From: Phytomonospora sp040655735
GTDB taxonomy: Bacteria > Actinomycetota > Actinomycetes > Mycobacteriales > Micromonosporaceae
Assembly (NCBI RefSeq): GCF_040655735.1
Contig: NZ_JBFAKK010000015.1
Coordinates: 62,001-126,000 of the forward strand
Direction of reading: 5' to 3'
Length of the DNA: 64,000 nt
In this document: one piece after another, positions 23,656 to 32,299 of the stretch
How positions within the stretch are numbered: position 1 is the first letter of the stretch
How the letters are laid out: every line of letters begins with the position of its first letter
Position numbers and translations under genes: made by a program
The notes under the pieces: generated by a model
What the model was told of the DNA's origin: nothing
Databases searched by the model: none
Seen by the model: only the letters and a program-made list of their open reading frames with translations

Positions 23656-25452
23656 GTGCAGGTGACGCGCGGGGTGATGATCGACGGGCCGGAGACGGCC
23701 GACCGGGACGACGCCGTGTGGGTCGCCCGGGACGGCGCGGGCTGGTCGCTCACCGTCCACATCGCCGACGTCGCGGCCGTGGTCCCCCTCGGCGGGGCCG
23801 TGGACGCCGGGGCGCGGCGGATGATTACCACCCGCTACCTGCCCGAGGGCGGGCACGTCCCGATGATCGGCGCGGGCGAGGCGCGGGCGACCCTGCGCGA
23901 GGGCGTCGCGCAGCCCACGCTGCGGGTGACGGTCGCCTTCGACGCCGACGGCGAGGCGGTCGCCTCCGATGTCGCCCGGGGCGTGCTGTCGGAGGGCGCC
24001 GCGCGCACCTACCCGCAGGCCGCCGCCGCGCTGCGCGACCCGGACGACCCGCTGCACACGATGCTGACCCACGCCCACGAGCTGTCCCGCGTCCTGCTGT
24101 CGCGGCGGCGCGCGGCGGGCGCCCTGGCCTTCTACGACCTGCTCCAGGGCTTCGCCACCACCGAGGAGGGCAACCTGGTCCGGCTCGGCGGGGCCCTGCG
24201 CAACGCCGGGTACATGATCGTGCAGGAACTCATGATCGCCGCCAACGAGGCGGTGGCGCTGTGGGTGGCCGAGCACGACGTGCCGATCCTGTTCCGCAAC
24301 CACCGCGCCTCGGCGGTGGCGCCCTCGCGCGACGAGCTGTTGGAGGACCTCTCGTCCTTCGCTGCGGAGACGGGCAACCGGGTCCTAGTGGAGAAGCGGC
24401 TGGCGATGCTGATGCGCCCGGCGACCTACGCGCCGACCGTCACCGGCCACTACGCCCTGAACCTCCCGGCCTACACGCACGCAACCTCGCCGCTGCGCCG
24501 CTACCCGGACCTGGTCACGCAGCGCATGCTGTTCGCCGCCGCCGACGGCGCTCCCCCGCCCTACTCGCTGGACCAGCTGACGGAAATGGCCGAAGGCATC
24601 AACGCCACCATCCGCCAGCGCCGCCAGGCCACCAGCGACCGTCACCGCGACCAGGCGCGCCGGCAGACCCGCCGGGTCCTGGACACCGCGCCCCTGGCGC
24701 AGGTCGACTCCGACACCTTCCACCGCGTCGTCAAGCTCGCTGTCACCGAAGACGTCCCTCGCGAAGGCCTCGCCGAGGAACTCGTGCGCCGCCTCGCCGA
24801 CGATGTCCTGGCACCGCGCACCATCTGCCACGTCCTGTTCGACGCCGAAGGCGATGCGTGGCGGCTGCTGAAGGAACGGCTCGGCGACTGGCTCGCCGAG
24901 GAGCCATCGCGAGCCGTCACCGGCCTGAGCGTCTACGCCCAGGACGTCATGGGCGGTCCCATCTCCGATGAGCACGTCGCGTGGACGGTGGAGGCCACCG
25001 GCACCACGCAGCAGCCGCGCTTCACCGCGCGGGTCGCGCTGCGGCTGGGCAGCCTGGGCCACGAGTCGCCGGGCCGGACCGCGGCGTCCAAGAAGGACGC
25101 CCGCTCACACGCCGCCCTCACCCTGGTCTGCGCCCTCGCGGGGATCGCCGACCGCTCCCGGGACGACGTGGAGCTCCCCGAGCCGCCCTCCCCCGCCGCG
25201 CGCGCCCGGCAGGTCCCCGCCGACCGGCACCCGGTGATGGCGGTGAACGAGTACGCACAGCTCGGCGTGATCAGCGGGCTGACCTTCGACTACGAGCGGG
25301 ACGGCACACCACACGAGCCGGTCTTCACGTGCACCGCCTCGGCGGTGCTGGCCGGGTCCGGGCTGCCCATGTCGGGCACCGGCACGGCAGGGGCGAAGCA
25401 GGCCGCCAAGACCACCGCCGCCGCCGATCTCCGGAAGCGGATCAAGGCGTGA
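23656..25452 (+). CDS. RNB-family ribonuclease with two C-terminal dsRNA-binding-like domains
   Basis: The GTG at 23656 is chosen for the AGGAG five bases upstream. The RNB domain starts at once: D10, D16, D18 and D19 in IDGPETADRDDA match the four metal-binding Asp of RNase II/R. HIADVAA and the TSPLRRYPDLV substrate block are also present. The cold-shock and S1 domains of RNase R are absent. Instead, residues 418-495 and 524-598 each read as a dsRBD (alpha-beta-beta-beta-alpha ending GRTAASKKDARSHAAL and GTAGAKQAAKTTAAADL). It is a 3'-5' RNase probably directed to structured RNA. Confidence 0.82.
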   Translation: MQVTRGVMIDGPETADRDDAVWVARDGAGWSLTVHIADVAAVVPLGGAVDAGARRMITTRYLPEGGHVPMIGAGEARATLREGVAQPTLRVTVAFDADGEAVASDVARGVLSEGAARTYPQAAAALRDPDDPLHTMLTHAHELSRVLLSRRRAAGALAFYDLLQGFATTEEGNLVRLGGALRNAGYMIVQELMIAANEAVALWVAEHDVPILFRNHRASAVAPSRDELLEDLSSFAAETGNRVLVEKRLAMLMRPATYAPTVTGHYALNLPAYTHATSPLRRYPDLVTQRMLFAAADGAPPPYSLDQLTEMAEGINATIRQRRQATSDRHRDQARRQTRRVLDTAPLAQVDSDTFHRVVKLAVTEDVPREGLAEELVRRLADDVLAPRTICHVLFDAEGDAWRLLKERLGDWLAEEPSRAVTGLSVYAQDVMGGPISDEHVAWTVEATGTTQQPRFTARVALRLGSLGHESPGRTAASKKDARSHAALTLVCALAGIADRSRDDVELPEPPSPAARARQVPADRHPVMAVNEYAQLGVISGLTFDYERDGTPHEPVFTCTASAVLAGSGLPMSGTGTAGAKQAAKTTAAADLRKRIKA

Positions 25453-25542
25453 CCGCCGCGGCGCTCGCCACCGCAGGGTTGTCCGGGGTGCAGCCTGAAT
25501 GAGCGACCGTCCGGCGGATCCTTACCGGTTACGGTGTCCACT

Positions 25543-26439
25543 ATGGGTGAACGCGCCACTGAGTGGTTACGAGAGCACACCGGAACGCGGGTGCGTGTGC
25601 TGGACGAGGCGATGTTCCGCATCACCACAGGGTCGTGCCGGCTCCAGCTCTTCACCGGCAACGACCTTCGGCCGGTCGCCGTGGTCACACAGACCAGCAG
25701 CGAAGGCCGCAGCCTCATGAACGCCGCCGAGCGCTTCATCGAGGCGGTGTGGGAGCAGCACTGCCCGGATAAACCCGAGCCTCCCATCTTCGTCGCCAAC
25801 CAGCTCGAACCCGACCTCGGCATCCAGGTCTACGGCTTCGAGACTGCCGACAGGTACAAGGTCGGCCGACCACGGTGGGGACCGCATCTCAGCACCGACG
25901 AGCTCGCTGAACTCGTCGGCGGCCCGATCGATCCAGGCCGCGGGGAAGGCATGGTGCCCTGGGTGTACCCCCCGGAGGGACGCTTGGTGTTCCGGGTTGT
26001 CACGGTGGTCGGGCTCCCGCGCGCCGACCACGAGGGTGACCCGCCGTGCATGCCCGCGCCGACACCGTGGTGGCGGCGGGTCGGCCGCCAGGTCGTTCCA
26101 CGCCGCGTCCGGCCCGAGTGCTGCTCATACCACCTGGGCGACTGGAGACGTGCGGCCGCAGCCGCCGTTGCCGCACTCCGGCACGCCCAGGCGATTCATG
26201 CCCCTGAGGACGGTATCCAGGAGGTTCGCCGCACCGCATACCGACACCTGGACGCGCAGCCAGATCTTGATGCGACGACCCGGCGGTGGGCGAGTTCGCT
26301 ATTCACCGATCCGGTCCAGCCGCATTACGACGTGGGTGGGTACACCAACGGTCGACACCGCTCGCAGGCGATGCTCGACGCCGGCGCGCGGCGGACGGTG
26401 GTGGGAATCTGGGAGCCCCCGCAAGGACGCCCCTGGTGA
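25543..26439 (+). CDS. hypothetical protein with ParB-like C-terminal pocket
   Basis: The protein has 298 residues. The N-terminal 140 residues form an unknown domain. The middle is basic and aromatic (PTPWWRRVGRQVVPRRVRPE). The C-terminal GGYTNGRHRSQAMLDAGARR resembles the GxHR nucleotide pocket of ParB/Srx folds. A convergent terminator follows the stop. Function is unknown. Confidence 0.55.
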   Translation: MGERATEWLREHTGTRVRVLDEAMFRITTGSCRLQLFTGNDLRPVAVVTQTSSEGRSLMNAAERFIEAVWEQHCPDKPEPPIFVANQLEPDLGIQVYGFETADRYKVGRPRWGPHLSTDELAELVGGPIDPGRGEGMVPWVYPPEGRLVFRVVTVVGLPRADHEGDPPCMPAPTPWWRRVGRQVVPRRVRPECCSYHLGDWRRAAAAAVAALRHAQAIHAPEDGIQEVRRTAYRHLDAQPDLDATTRRWASSLFTDPVQPHYDVGGYTNGRHRSQAMLDAGARRTVVGIWEPPQGRPW

Positions 26440-26507
26440 TCAGCGGCGCACGGTGCCTCAGGCGCTGGACCAGCACGGCCATATCCTAGCCGCGGCACAG
26501 ATGGCTA

Positions 26508-26551
26508 CGCCGGGCGGCTGCAAGCACCGAGAGGTGCTTGCAGCCGCCCGG
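26508..26551. terminator. bidirectional terminator
   Basis: A perfect 20-bp stem with a GAGA loop (arms begin GCCGGGCGGCTGC and end CCGCCCGGC) between the convergent genes ending at 26439 and 26560. Confidence 0.85.
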
Positions 26552-26559
26552 CGACGTGA

Positions 26560-27465
26560 TCAGGACGTGCGGATGAGCATCGCTGTGGCGTTGTCACGGC
26601 CACCGGCGGCGCGCGCCGCACGCACGAGGCTCTGCACGGCGCCGCGAAGAGCGGCGGCGCCGGTGCCCTTGGACAGTTCCTCGGCCATGCACTGCCGCAT
26701 CTGTGCCCAGGTCAGCGCATCGTGGACACCGTCGGAGGTCAGCAGGATCAGATCGGAATCCGGCCCCAGGAAAACCGACTCGACGTCCCCGATGGACAGG
26801 CACCGATGGACCCGGTTGCGGTACTGGGCGGCCATCTCGGGCGACTCACCGGCCTCGAGGAGTTCGGTTTCGGCGGTGTGGTCGATGGTGTACTGGTTCA
26901 GGTCACCGTCGGTGTAGGCCCACACGCGCACGTCGCCGCACCACGCAGCCTGGTAGCCCCGCTCCAGCGGTGTCACCACGGCCAGAACCGTGTCCCCGCG
27001 CTGGGACAAGGGCGCACCCACCGTCTCGTAGTACTCGTCTCGGGCCCGGCGGGCGTCCTCGATGGCGGCGACCGACCCCTCATGGCAGGCCGCCACAGCG
27101 ACGCGAAGCACGGCCAGCTGCGCAATCCACTGCGGCTCGGGGTCGTCCCCGACCCCATCGGCGAGCGCGAACGCGACGGGCGCGACCTTCGCACCGGGGT
27201 TGGCATGCCACGCGGCGGCGTCGGCATTCCACATCCGGGGGCCCTGATCGACGGCGACGGCGACCCGTTCGCTCCAGGTGTCGCGCTGGGCGGGTAGGCA
27301 CTCCCGGCAGACAGGCACTCGCCCGGCGGGACCGGGAAGGGACCGGGCGTTCCAGGTGACGGCGTCGGGTGTGCCGCACACCGGGCAGGGGATGGTGTAC
27401 CAGCCGCCGGTGGAGTGCTTTTTCCAGGCCGGGTCGAAGGTGGGGTACCGCGTCTGCAGCGACAT
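26560..27465 (-). CDS. PP2C-family protein phosphatase with N-terminal zinc motif
   Basis: The protein has 301 residues. An N-terminal CPVCG ... CREC pair (residues 28-55) is probably a zinc ribbon. The remainder carries PP2C motifs: FALADGVGDD, LAVVTPLERGYQAAWCGDVRVWAY, LLTSDGVHDAL and GGRDNATAMLI. The Asp residues in these motifs bind Mn/Mg. It would dephosphorylate Ser/Thr phosphoproteins, but no kinase is visible nearby. It starts behind the large palindrome at 27507-27558. Confidence 0.82.
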   Translation of the reverse strand: MSLQTRYPTFDPAWKKHSTGGWYTIPCPVCGTPDAVTWNARSLPGPAGRVPVCRECLPAQRDTWSERVAVAVDQGPRMWNADAAAWHANPGAKVAPVAFALADGVGDDPEPQWIAQLAVLRVAVAACHEGSVAAIEDARRARDEYYETVGAPLSQRGDTVLAVVTPLERGYQAAWCGDVRVWAYTDGDLNQYTIDHTAETELLEAGESPEMAAQYRNRVHRCLSIGDVESVFLGPDSDLILLTSDGVHDALTWAQMRQCMAEELSKGTGAAALRGAVQSLVRAARAAGGRDNATAMLIRTS

Positions 27466-27506
27466 GGGCGTCCTTCCAGGTAGGCGGCTACTTCATAAGC
27501 TTCGAC

Positions 27507-27558
27507 CCCTCGGCCTCAAGCTCATGATAATAGGTTATCATGAGCTTGAGGCCGAGGG
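27507..27558. promoter_or_regulatory. 52-bp perfect palindrome with TGATAA operator, site 2
   Basis: Two perfect 24-bp arms flank a TAGG centre, between divergent genes starting at 27465 (minus) and 27592 (plus). The core is ATGATAA-TAGG-TTATCAT, the shared operator. The outer part of each arm reads CCCTCGGCCTCAAGCTC. It is probably a two-way regulatory region; as RNA it would also fold into a very stable hairpin in each leader. Confidence 0.7.
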
Positions 27559-27591
27559 ATCACCCACTCGCCCACGTCTTGAAGGAGACCG

Positions 27592-27813
27592 ATGACCCCG
27601 CCCCCCACCACCGAGGGAACCACACTCGGCCATGGCTTCGCTGTGAAGGACCCGATCGTCTTCGACTCCCTGGCCGGGCCCTTGACCGGCGTCGTCACGG
27701 CGGTGTTCACCAACCGCATCGAGGCCCGCCTAGACCATGATGGAGAGACCCGAAACATCCGCCCCAGCCTCGTCCGCCACCTGGCTGACAACGAAGCGGA
27801 GGCGCTGGCGTGA
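27592..27813 (+). CDS. hypothetical small protein, 73 aa
   Basis: The start follows GGAGACCG. The protein has a beta-rich look (VVTAVFTNRIEARLDHDGETRNI), suggesting a small SH3-like barrel. Its stop overlaps the start of the DUF4262 gene (GTGA). It is the first gene of a plus-strand operon driven from the palindrome. Confidence 0.6.
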   Translation: MTPPPTTEGTTLGHGFAVKDPIVFDSLAGPLTGVVTAVFTNRIEARLDHDGETRNIRPSLVRHLADNEAEALA

Positions 27814-28325
27814 CTGACCGATCCGGGGCCTGGCAGCACCAGGAGCAGTACGACGCGTTCCTGGCCGACGCCCGGCGAAAGCTCCTCGACCACGGCCTGA
27901 CCGTGCAGGCTGTCGGCGGCGACTCCGACACCCTCCCTTTCGCCTACACCGCCGGGCTCGGCGCCCACGACCATCCCGAGCTGATGGTGCTGTCCCTGCC
28001 GCCCCAGACCGCGCACGCCATCCTCAACGACCTCGGACGCCGGGTCATCGCCGGGACCATCCTGCGTCCCGGTGACCGCCTCGACGGCGTCCTGCGCGGC
28101 TACCAGATCGGCATCGCCGGTCAGCTGTCAGCGAAGGCCAGCAACGACTACCCGATCAGCATCGCCAAGGCCCTGCTCCCGCACTCCACCACCGGCGTCT
28201 TCCAGGTCGTCTACCCCGACGCCGACCACCGCTTCCCCGGCGAAGACCGCTACACCCTCAACGAAGCCCAGCCGCTGCTCACCGATGCCCAACCGCCCTA
28301 CCTGAGCCAGAACCCCATGGGGTAA
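27810..28325 (+). CDS. DUF4262 protein
   Basis: The protein has 171 residues. FAYTAGLGAHDHPELMVLSLPP near residue 45 is the signature of DUF4262 (the FxYTxGL...HPEL pattern), usually annotated only as a domain of unknown function. It is translationally coupled to the 73-residue protein upstream. Confidence 0.85.
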   Translation: MTDRSGAWQHQEQYDAFLADARRKLLDHGLTVQAVGGDSDTLPFAYTAGLGAHDHPELMVLSLPPQTAHAILNDLGRRVIAGTILRPGDRLDGVLRGYQIGIAGQLSAKASNDYPISIAKALLPHSTTGVFQVVYPDADHRFPGEDRYTLNEAQPLLTDAQPPYLSQNPMG

Positions 28326-28447
28326 CAGGACACCGCAACGAACCGGGCGTGCCGCGCAGGCCGCCCGGTTCAGCAAGACCTCGCACATCAGCCGTCCGAC
28401 CGCGGCCGCCGGGGGAATGCACCGGGACCGCCCACCCCGGCCACGCC

Positions 28448-28642
28448 ATGCTCCGAGCACTGGCCGACCTCGGCAACGCCGTGGCCTTCCTGGTCCTCAC
28501 TGGCAACGACAACGACGGTGACTTCCCCGGCAACTTCGCCGTCGCCGTCGACGACGTCGCCACCGCTGCCCAGGCCATCGCCGAGATCACCCGAACCGTC
28601 GGCGACGCCCCGGCCACGACACCCACAGCCGCGCCCGTATAG
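28448..28642 (+). CDS. small protein, 64 aa
   Basis: Starting at ATG 28448, the peptide is MLRALADLGNAVAFLVLTG and onward, acidic in the middle with a helical tail. An in-frame GTG at 28349 would give a Pro/Arg-rich extension that looks non-coding. A hairpin (CCCCACAC / GTGTGTGGGG) after the stop overlaps the left end of the transposon. Confidence 0.45.
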   Translation: MLRALADLGNAVAFLVLTGNDNDGDFPGNFAVAVDDVATAAQAIAEITRTVGDAPATTPTAAPV

Positions 28643-28659
28643 TCCCCACACCACGAGTG

Positions 28660-28709
28660 TGTGGGGCGCAGAGTTTTTGTCCAGCTCGGCGCAGAGTTCT
28701 TGTCCACGT
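28660..28709 (+). repeat. left terminal inverted repeat
   Basis: It begins TGTGGGGCGCAGAGTTTTTG and contains a second unit GCGCAGAGTTCTTGTCC about 20 bp in. Multiple short transposase-binding units at an end are typical of IS21/Mu-like elements with DDE transposases. Confidence 0.75.
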
Positions 28710-28848
28710 TGGGCACCTGAGCCGAGCGTTTGTGGCGCGGATGGCGCGAGCACCCGGACTACGGCTGCTGAAACCCAGGCGCGCTCAGGGCGTCCTGTGA
28801 CCTATCGTCCTGCGAGGTATGTCCACATTGCAGCGGTAGGGGATCGTC

Positions 28849-30045
28849 GTGGTGGCGGCGCGGGAAGAGGAACGGTTCGTCGAGGATCCGTTCACCGATG
28901 AAGAGGTGCTGGCCGACGCCGCCGACTACGTTCGGCGGCTCTTGGCGAATCGCAGGACGCTGGCGCGCCGCCACGAGCGGAGGGAAGCGCGCCGACTGCG
29001 GCGGCACCGGCGTATGTGGAAGCCCGCGCTGCGGATGTTCACCTTGACCAGGTTGGCGATGGCCGACCTTGTACGAGAGCACGGCCGCGAGCTGGCGCAG
29101 GACGGCCCGCTCGACGAGGTGTCCACTGCGTTGCTGTTGTTGTGGGGGCACGCGGCCCGTTGCGTCGAAGGTGTCGAGCACTCACTGGCCGGTGGCTACG
29201 TCGATGACGCGCAGGCACGAGCGCGGACGGTGTTTGAGCACGCCGTCATGGCCCACATCATCGGGGAGTACGGCCGTGAGCCGGGTTCGGACCTGGCCGA
29301 GCGTTTCTTGGCGCACCGGCTGGCGAGGCTGGCCAAGGACATCGAGCTGCAGCAGGAGTACCCCGACCCCGAGCTCAGTGAGTTGCCGGCCGACCAGGTT
29401 GAGGCGGTCCGGGAGCAGGTCCGCGGGTTCAAGGACCGGTGGGGGGAGAAGTTCGGGCAGACCTATGGGTGGGCGCATGGACTGCCGGGCATGGGGAAGA
29501 CCATCAAGTTCGAGCACTTGCAGCAGTTGGTGCGCACCGATCACATCCGGATCCATTACCGGCACGCCAGCCACCTCATTCACTCCGACGCCCTCACCTT
29601 GTTCCTGTCGGAGGTCGAGTCGCCAGAGGGACCGCTCATGGCTCCGGCAGGGACATCGTTCGGCCTCATCCAGCCGGCCACCTGGAGCCTATGGTCCTTG
29701 GGCTGGTGCACCGAGTCCCGTGTTCTGCACAGCCCGCTCCGCGCCGACGACGGCGGGATGCGCAGCAACAAGGCGTCCTGGCTGGTGGGAACCCAGACAC
29801 TTCTGGAGGCAACGGCGGCCGCCTTCGAGGCCACCGAGGATCTGGCCGAACAGCGAGCCGACCGCGACTTCGAGCGATACCTCCTGCCGGGCTGGCGGGG
29901 ACGCGCCTGGGCTCGCTACCTCACGTGGCGCGACGGTGGCCCCCCGATCCGCCGTCACCATCCCGCCGATGAGGAGCCGACCGCCTCGGAGCCCCCGCCG
30001 GTGAGCACGGAGACCGTCACTGCGGTAGACACCGGCGGCCGCTGA
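28849..30045 (+). CDS. DUF5677-like protein
   Basis: The protein has 398 residues and starts with tandem GTG codons. After a strongly basic, coiled N-terminal 75 residues comes an all-helical region (VEHSLAGGYVDDAQARARTVFEHAVMAH...) with conserved His/Asp and then SHLIHSDALTLFL. This arrangement resembles DUF5677, a family of unknown function frequent on mobile elements. It is cargo of the transposon and has its own promoter region. Confidence 0.6.
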   Translation: MVAAREEERFVEDPFTDEEVLADAADYVRRLLANRRTLARRHERREARRLRRHRRMWKPALRMFTLTRLAMADLVREHGRELAQDGPLDEVSTALLLLWGHAARCVEGVEHSLAGGYVDDAQARARTVFEHAVMAHIIGEYGREPGSDLAERFLAHRLARLAKDIELQQEYPDPELSELPADQVEAVREQVRGFKDRWGEKFGQTYGWAHGLPGMGKTIKFEHLQQLVRTDHIRIHYRHASHLIHSDALTLFLSEVESPEGPLMAPAGTSFGLIQPATWSLWSLGWCTESRVLHSPLRADDGGMRSNKASWLVGTQTLLEATAAAFEATEDLAEQRADRDFERYLLPGWRGRAWARYLTWRDGGPPIRRHHPADEEPTASEPPPVSTETVTAVDTGGR

Positions 30046-30068
30046 CCCCCACCTGGATATCGTGAATC

Positions 30069-30093
30069 GGGCGGTCCCGTGCCGGGACCGCCC
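30069..30093. terminator. convergent terminator
   Basis: Perfect 11-bp stem GGGCGGTCCCG / CGGGACCGCCC with a TGC loop, between the convergent genes ending at 30045 and 30107. Confidence 0.8.
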
Positions 30094-30106
30094 GCCAGGG
30101 TGTTCC

Positions 30107-30499
30107 CTACTGCTCGTAACCATCCGGGGGGATCACGGAGTAGCTGAGATCGGCACGGAAGCTGGGGCTGGCGTAGCCGTTGCTCTGCGGGAACGGGATC
30201 GGGTGCATGTCTCCGCTGGCGTCGACGGCCCAGGCGAGGATGGGGATGGTGACCTCCTCGTCCATGTTCTTGTGGGTGTACTTGAACCGCCAGCCGGGTT
30301 CGGCGGGAAGCACCTGCACGAAGCGGTGGCAGGGGTGGATCTCCTCGAACCCCTCGGGGTCGTTGGGGCTGACGCGCCGGTTCCCGTCGAAGACGTGGGA
30401 GGGGTATCCCTCTGCGTTGAGGTGGACGTCGCGGTACTCGGTGAACCCGTTGACCTTGTAGCTGGCCATCCAGCCGGTGGCGTTGAAGCGGTTGAGCAT
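30107..30499 (-). CDS. hypothetical protein, 130 aa
   Basis: The ATG at 30499 follows AAGGAGACTCC. The protein has the look of a beta-rich domain with an aromatic core (YKVNGFTEYRDVHLNAEGYP, PGWRFKYTH). The IS110 copy lies immediately upstream and may have separated this gene from its native promoter. Confidence 0.55.
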   Translation of the reverse strand: MLNRFNATGWMASYKVNGFTEYRDVHLNAEGYPSHVFDGNRRVSPNDPEGFEEIHPCHRFVQVLPAEPGWRFKYTHKNMDEEVTIPILAWAVDASGDMHPIPFPQSNGYASPSFRADLSYSVIPPDGYEQ

Positions 30500-30540
30500 G
30501 GAGTCTCCTTGCTGGTCAGACATCCGAGCTGTCCAAGCTG

Positions 30541-31800
30541 TCAAGCGACGGCTTGAAGATGGACTTCGGTCCGGATGGGGAAGGCGATTGTTTCGTCATA
30601 GGGCATGCGGTTCTTGAGGCAGTGGTGAAGGCAGCCGAGGAAGCGGTTGAAGAGGTTGCGGAGGGCACTGGCGTGGCGGTCGCCGGCCTCGCGCCGCCGA
30701 TCGTAGTGGGCTCTGGCTCCCGGTGCTCTCAGGCTGGAGAACGCCCAGAGGTAACCCGTGGAGGCCAGGCGGTTGTTCTTGACTCGGCGGTGAAGAACGA
30801 CGTGGCTGCGCCCGGAGGCGCGGGTGATCGGTGCCGATCCTGCGTAGGCCTTGAGCGAGCGGGCGTCGGCGAAGCGTTCGGGGTCGTCACCGAGTTCGGC
30901 CAGGACCCGGGCGCCGGTGAGTTCACCCAGGCCGGGGAAGCTGGTGATGATTTCGGCATCGGGGTGAGCCCAGAAGGCTTCAATGGTGGCTTCGGCCAGT
31001 TCATCGGCGGCGCGGCAGGCGGCATCGAGCTGGAGCAGCAGCGCGCGGGTTTGGCGGCCGAAGGCCTCCTCCAGGCGCTTGGGCTGGCGCATCGTCTCGG
31101 AGCGGAAGGTTTCCCGCAACCGCTCGACCCAGACCTCAACGTTGCGCTGGCGGCCTGCGCGGCGCAGGAGCGCCCGCAGCTGTTGCCGGGTGAGCCGAGC
31201 TGCGGCGGTCGGGGTCGGAGCGGCCAGGAGAACCGCCCGCGCTTCTGGTGAGGCCAAGCCGATGTTCTTGACCTGGAACAGGGTGTTTGCTGCCGGGAAG
31301 AACTCCCGCAGCAGGGACCGGAGTTGGTTGGCGATCTGCTGGCGGTTCCAGACGGCGTCCTGGTGGGCGCGCGCTAGGACCGCGATGGCTCGTGCCTGGT
31401 CGGTGTCGGCCGGGAGCGGCCGATGGTGTGCCCGGTCGGTGCGCAGAATGTTGGCCAAGGTCATCGCGTCGGCATGGTCAGACTTCGCGCGGGCGACCGA
31501 GAACCGCTCCCGGTATCGGGCGACCGCCAGGGGGTTGATGCAGTAGACGACGCGGCCCGCCGCGCGCAGGCAGGCCACCAGCAAGCCGCGGCTGGTTTCG
31601 ATAGCGATGGGCAGCAGCGCGTCGGGGGCTTCGTAGTCCGCCAGAAGGTCCAGGAGCAACGCGAGGCCGGCGGCGTCGTCGGTGATGCGTCGTTTGGCCA
31701 ACAGGCGCCCGTCGGCGTCGACCAGGGCGACGTCGTGGTGGTCTTCGGCCCAGTCGATCCCGCAGAACACCGCGGGCTGTGAGTCGTCGGTCGAGTGCAT
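30541..31800 (-). CDS. IS110-family transposase
   Basis: The protein has 419 residues. The N-terminal RuvC-like DEDD domain has D16 (GIDWAED), E68 (IETSRG), D108 and D111 (KSDHADAMTLA). The C-terminal transposase_20 region contains FPGLGELTGARVLAELGDDPERF and AYAGSAPITRASG with its catalytic Ser. The family uses a structured bridge RNA from flanking DNA. No terminal inverted repeats were expected or seen. Confidence 0.92.
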   Translation of the reverse strand: MHSTDDSQPAVFCGIDWAEDHHDVALVDADGRLLAKRRITDDAAGLALLLDLLADYEAPDALLPIAIETSRGLLVACLRAAGRVVYCINPLAVARYRERFSVARAKSDHADAMTLANILRTDRAHHRPLPADTDQARAIAVLARAHQDAVWNRQQIANQLRSLLREFFPAANTLFQVKNIGLASPEARAVLLAAPTPTAAARLTRQQLRALLRRAGRQRNVEVWVERLRETFRSETMRQPKRLEEAFGRQTRALLLQLDAACRAADELAEATIEAFWAHPDAEIITSFPGLGELTGARVLAELGDDPERFADARSLKAYAGSAPITRASGRSHVVLHRRVKNNRLASTGYLWAFSSLRAPGARAHYDRRREAGDRHASALRNLFNRFLGCLHHCLKNRMPYDETIAFPIRTEVHLQAVA

Positions 31801-31859
31801 CGTTCACCCTCCGGGGATGGAAGAGTCATGCCTGGTCAAGCCTGGTAGGAGCCGCGCGC

Positions 31860-32290
31860 CGCCCTAATAGAAGGACTCGGTGGTCCGACATCCGATTAGC
31901 CGTTCGCGGTTCCAGCGACCGGCCGGGAACTCCGTCTCGAATGGGAGCTCGAAGGCTCGCGGTGTGCTGAGAGGTGACCCCGGTCGGCGGCTCGAACCAC
32001 GACCATTCAAGACCGGACTAGTCGAGCCCGGATCGTTCACTTCCAACCGTCGGCACCTTGCGTCAGCGAGGAACCGGTGGGCCGCACGGCCTGCGTAGAG
32101 GACTCGAAGCCCGGTATCTCCCAGGCGTTCACCAACCGGTTCCCTGCTCACGCAAGGGACTCGAACTGTGTAGCCCGGTCCGATCCCGCGCAGAGGCATC
32201 GGGGGCCGCACGGCCTGACCAGAGGGCTCGAAACCCGGGTGGTGTGAAGGTGTCCACCCACCGGGCCTTGCGCTGGCATCAGACCGGGCT
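31860..32290 (-). repeat. CTCGAA-module region (tRNA-like fragments?)
   Basis: This gene-free stretch contains six CTCGAA hexamers (about 31936, 31948, 31991, 32103, 32160, 32227). On the minus strand these read TTCGAG, the core of a tRNA T-loop. Two longer modules share GGCCGCACGGCCTG plus a GAGG(A/G)CTCGAA tail. The flanking bases do not form proper T-stems, so these may be decayed tRNAs or a repeat family of other origin. It lies between the serine recombinase and IS110 genes. Confidence 0.35.
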
Positions 32291-32299
32291 ACTCAGCTA

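Noticed and set aside
30500..31830. Terminal inverted repeats of the IS110 copy
   Set aside because: None found, and the family normally lacks them; the exact IS borders could not be set.
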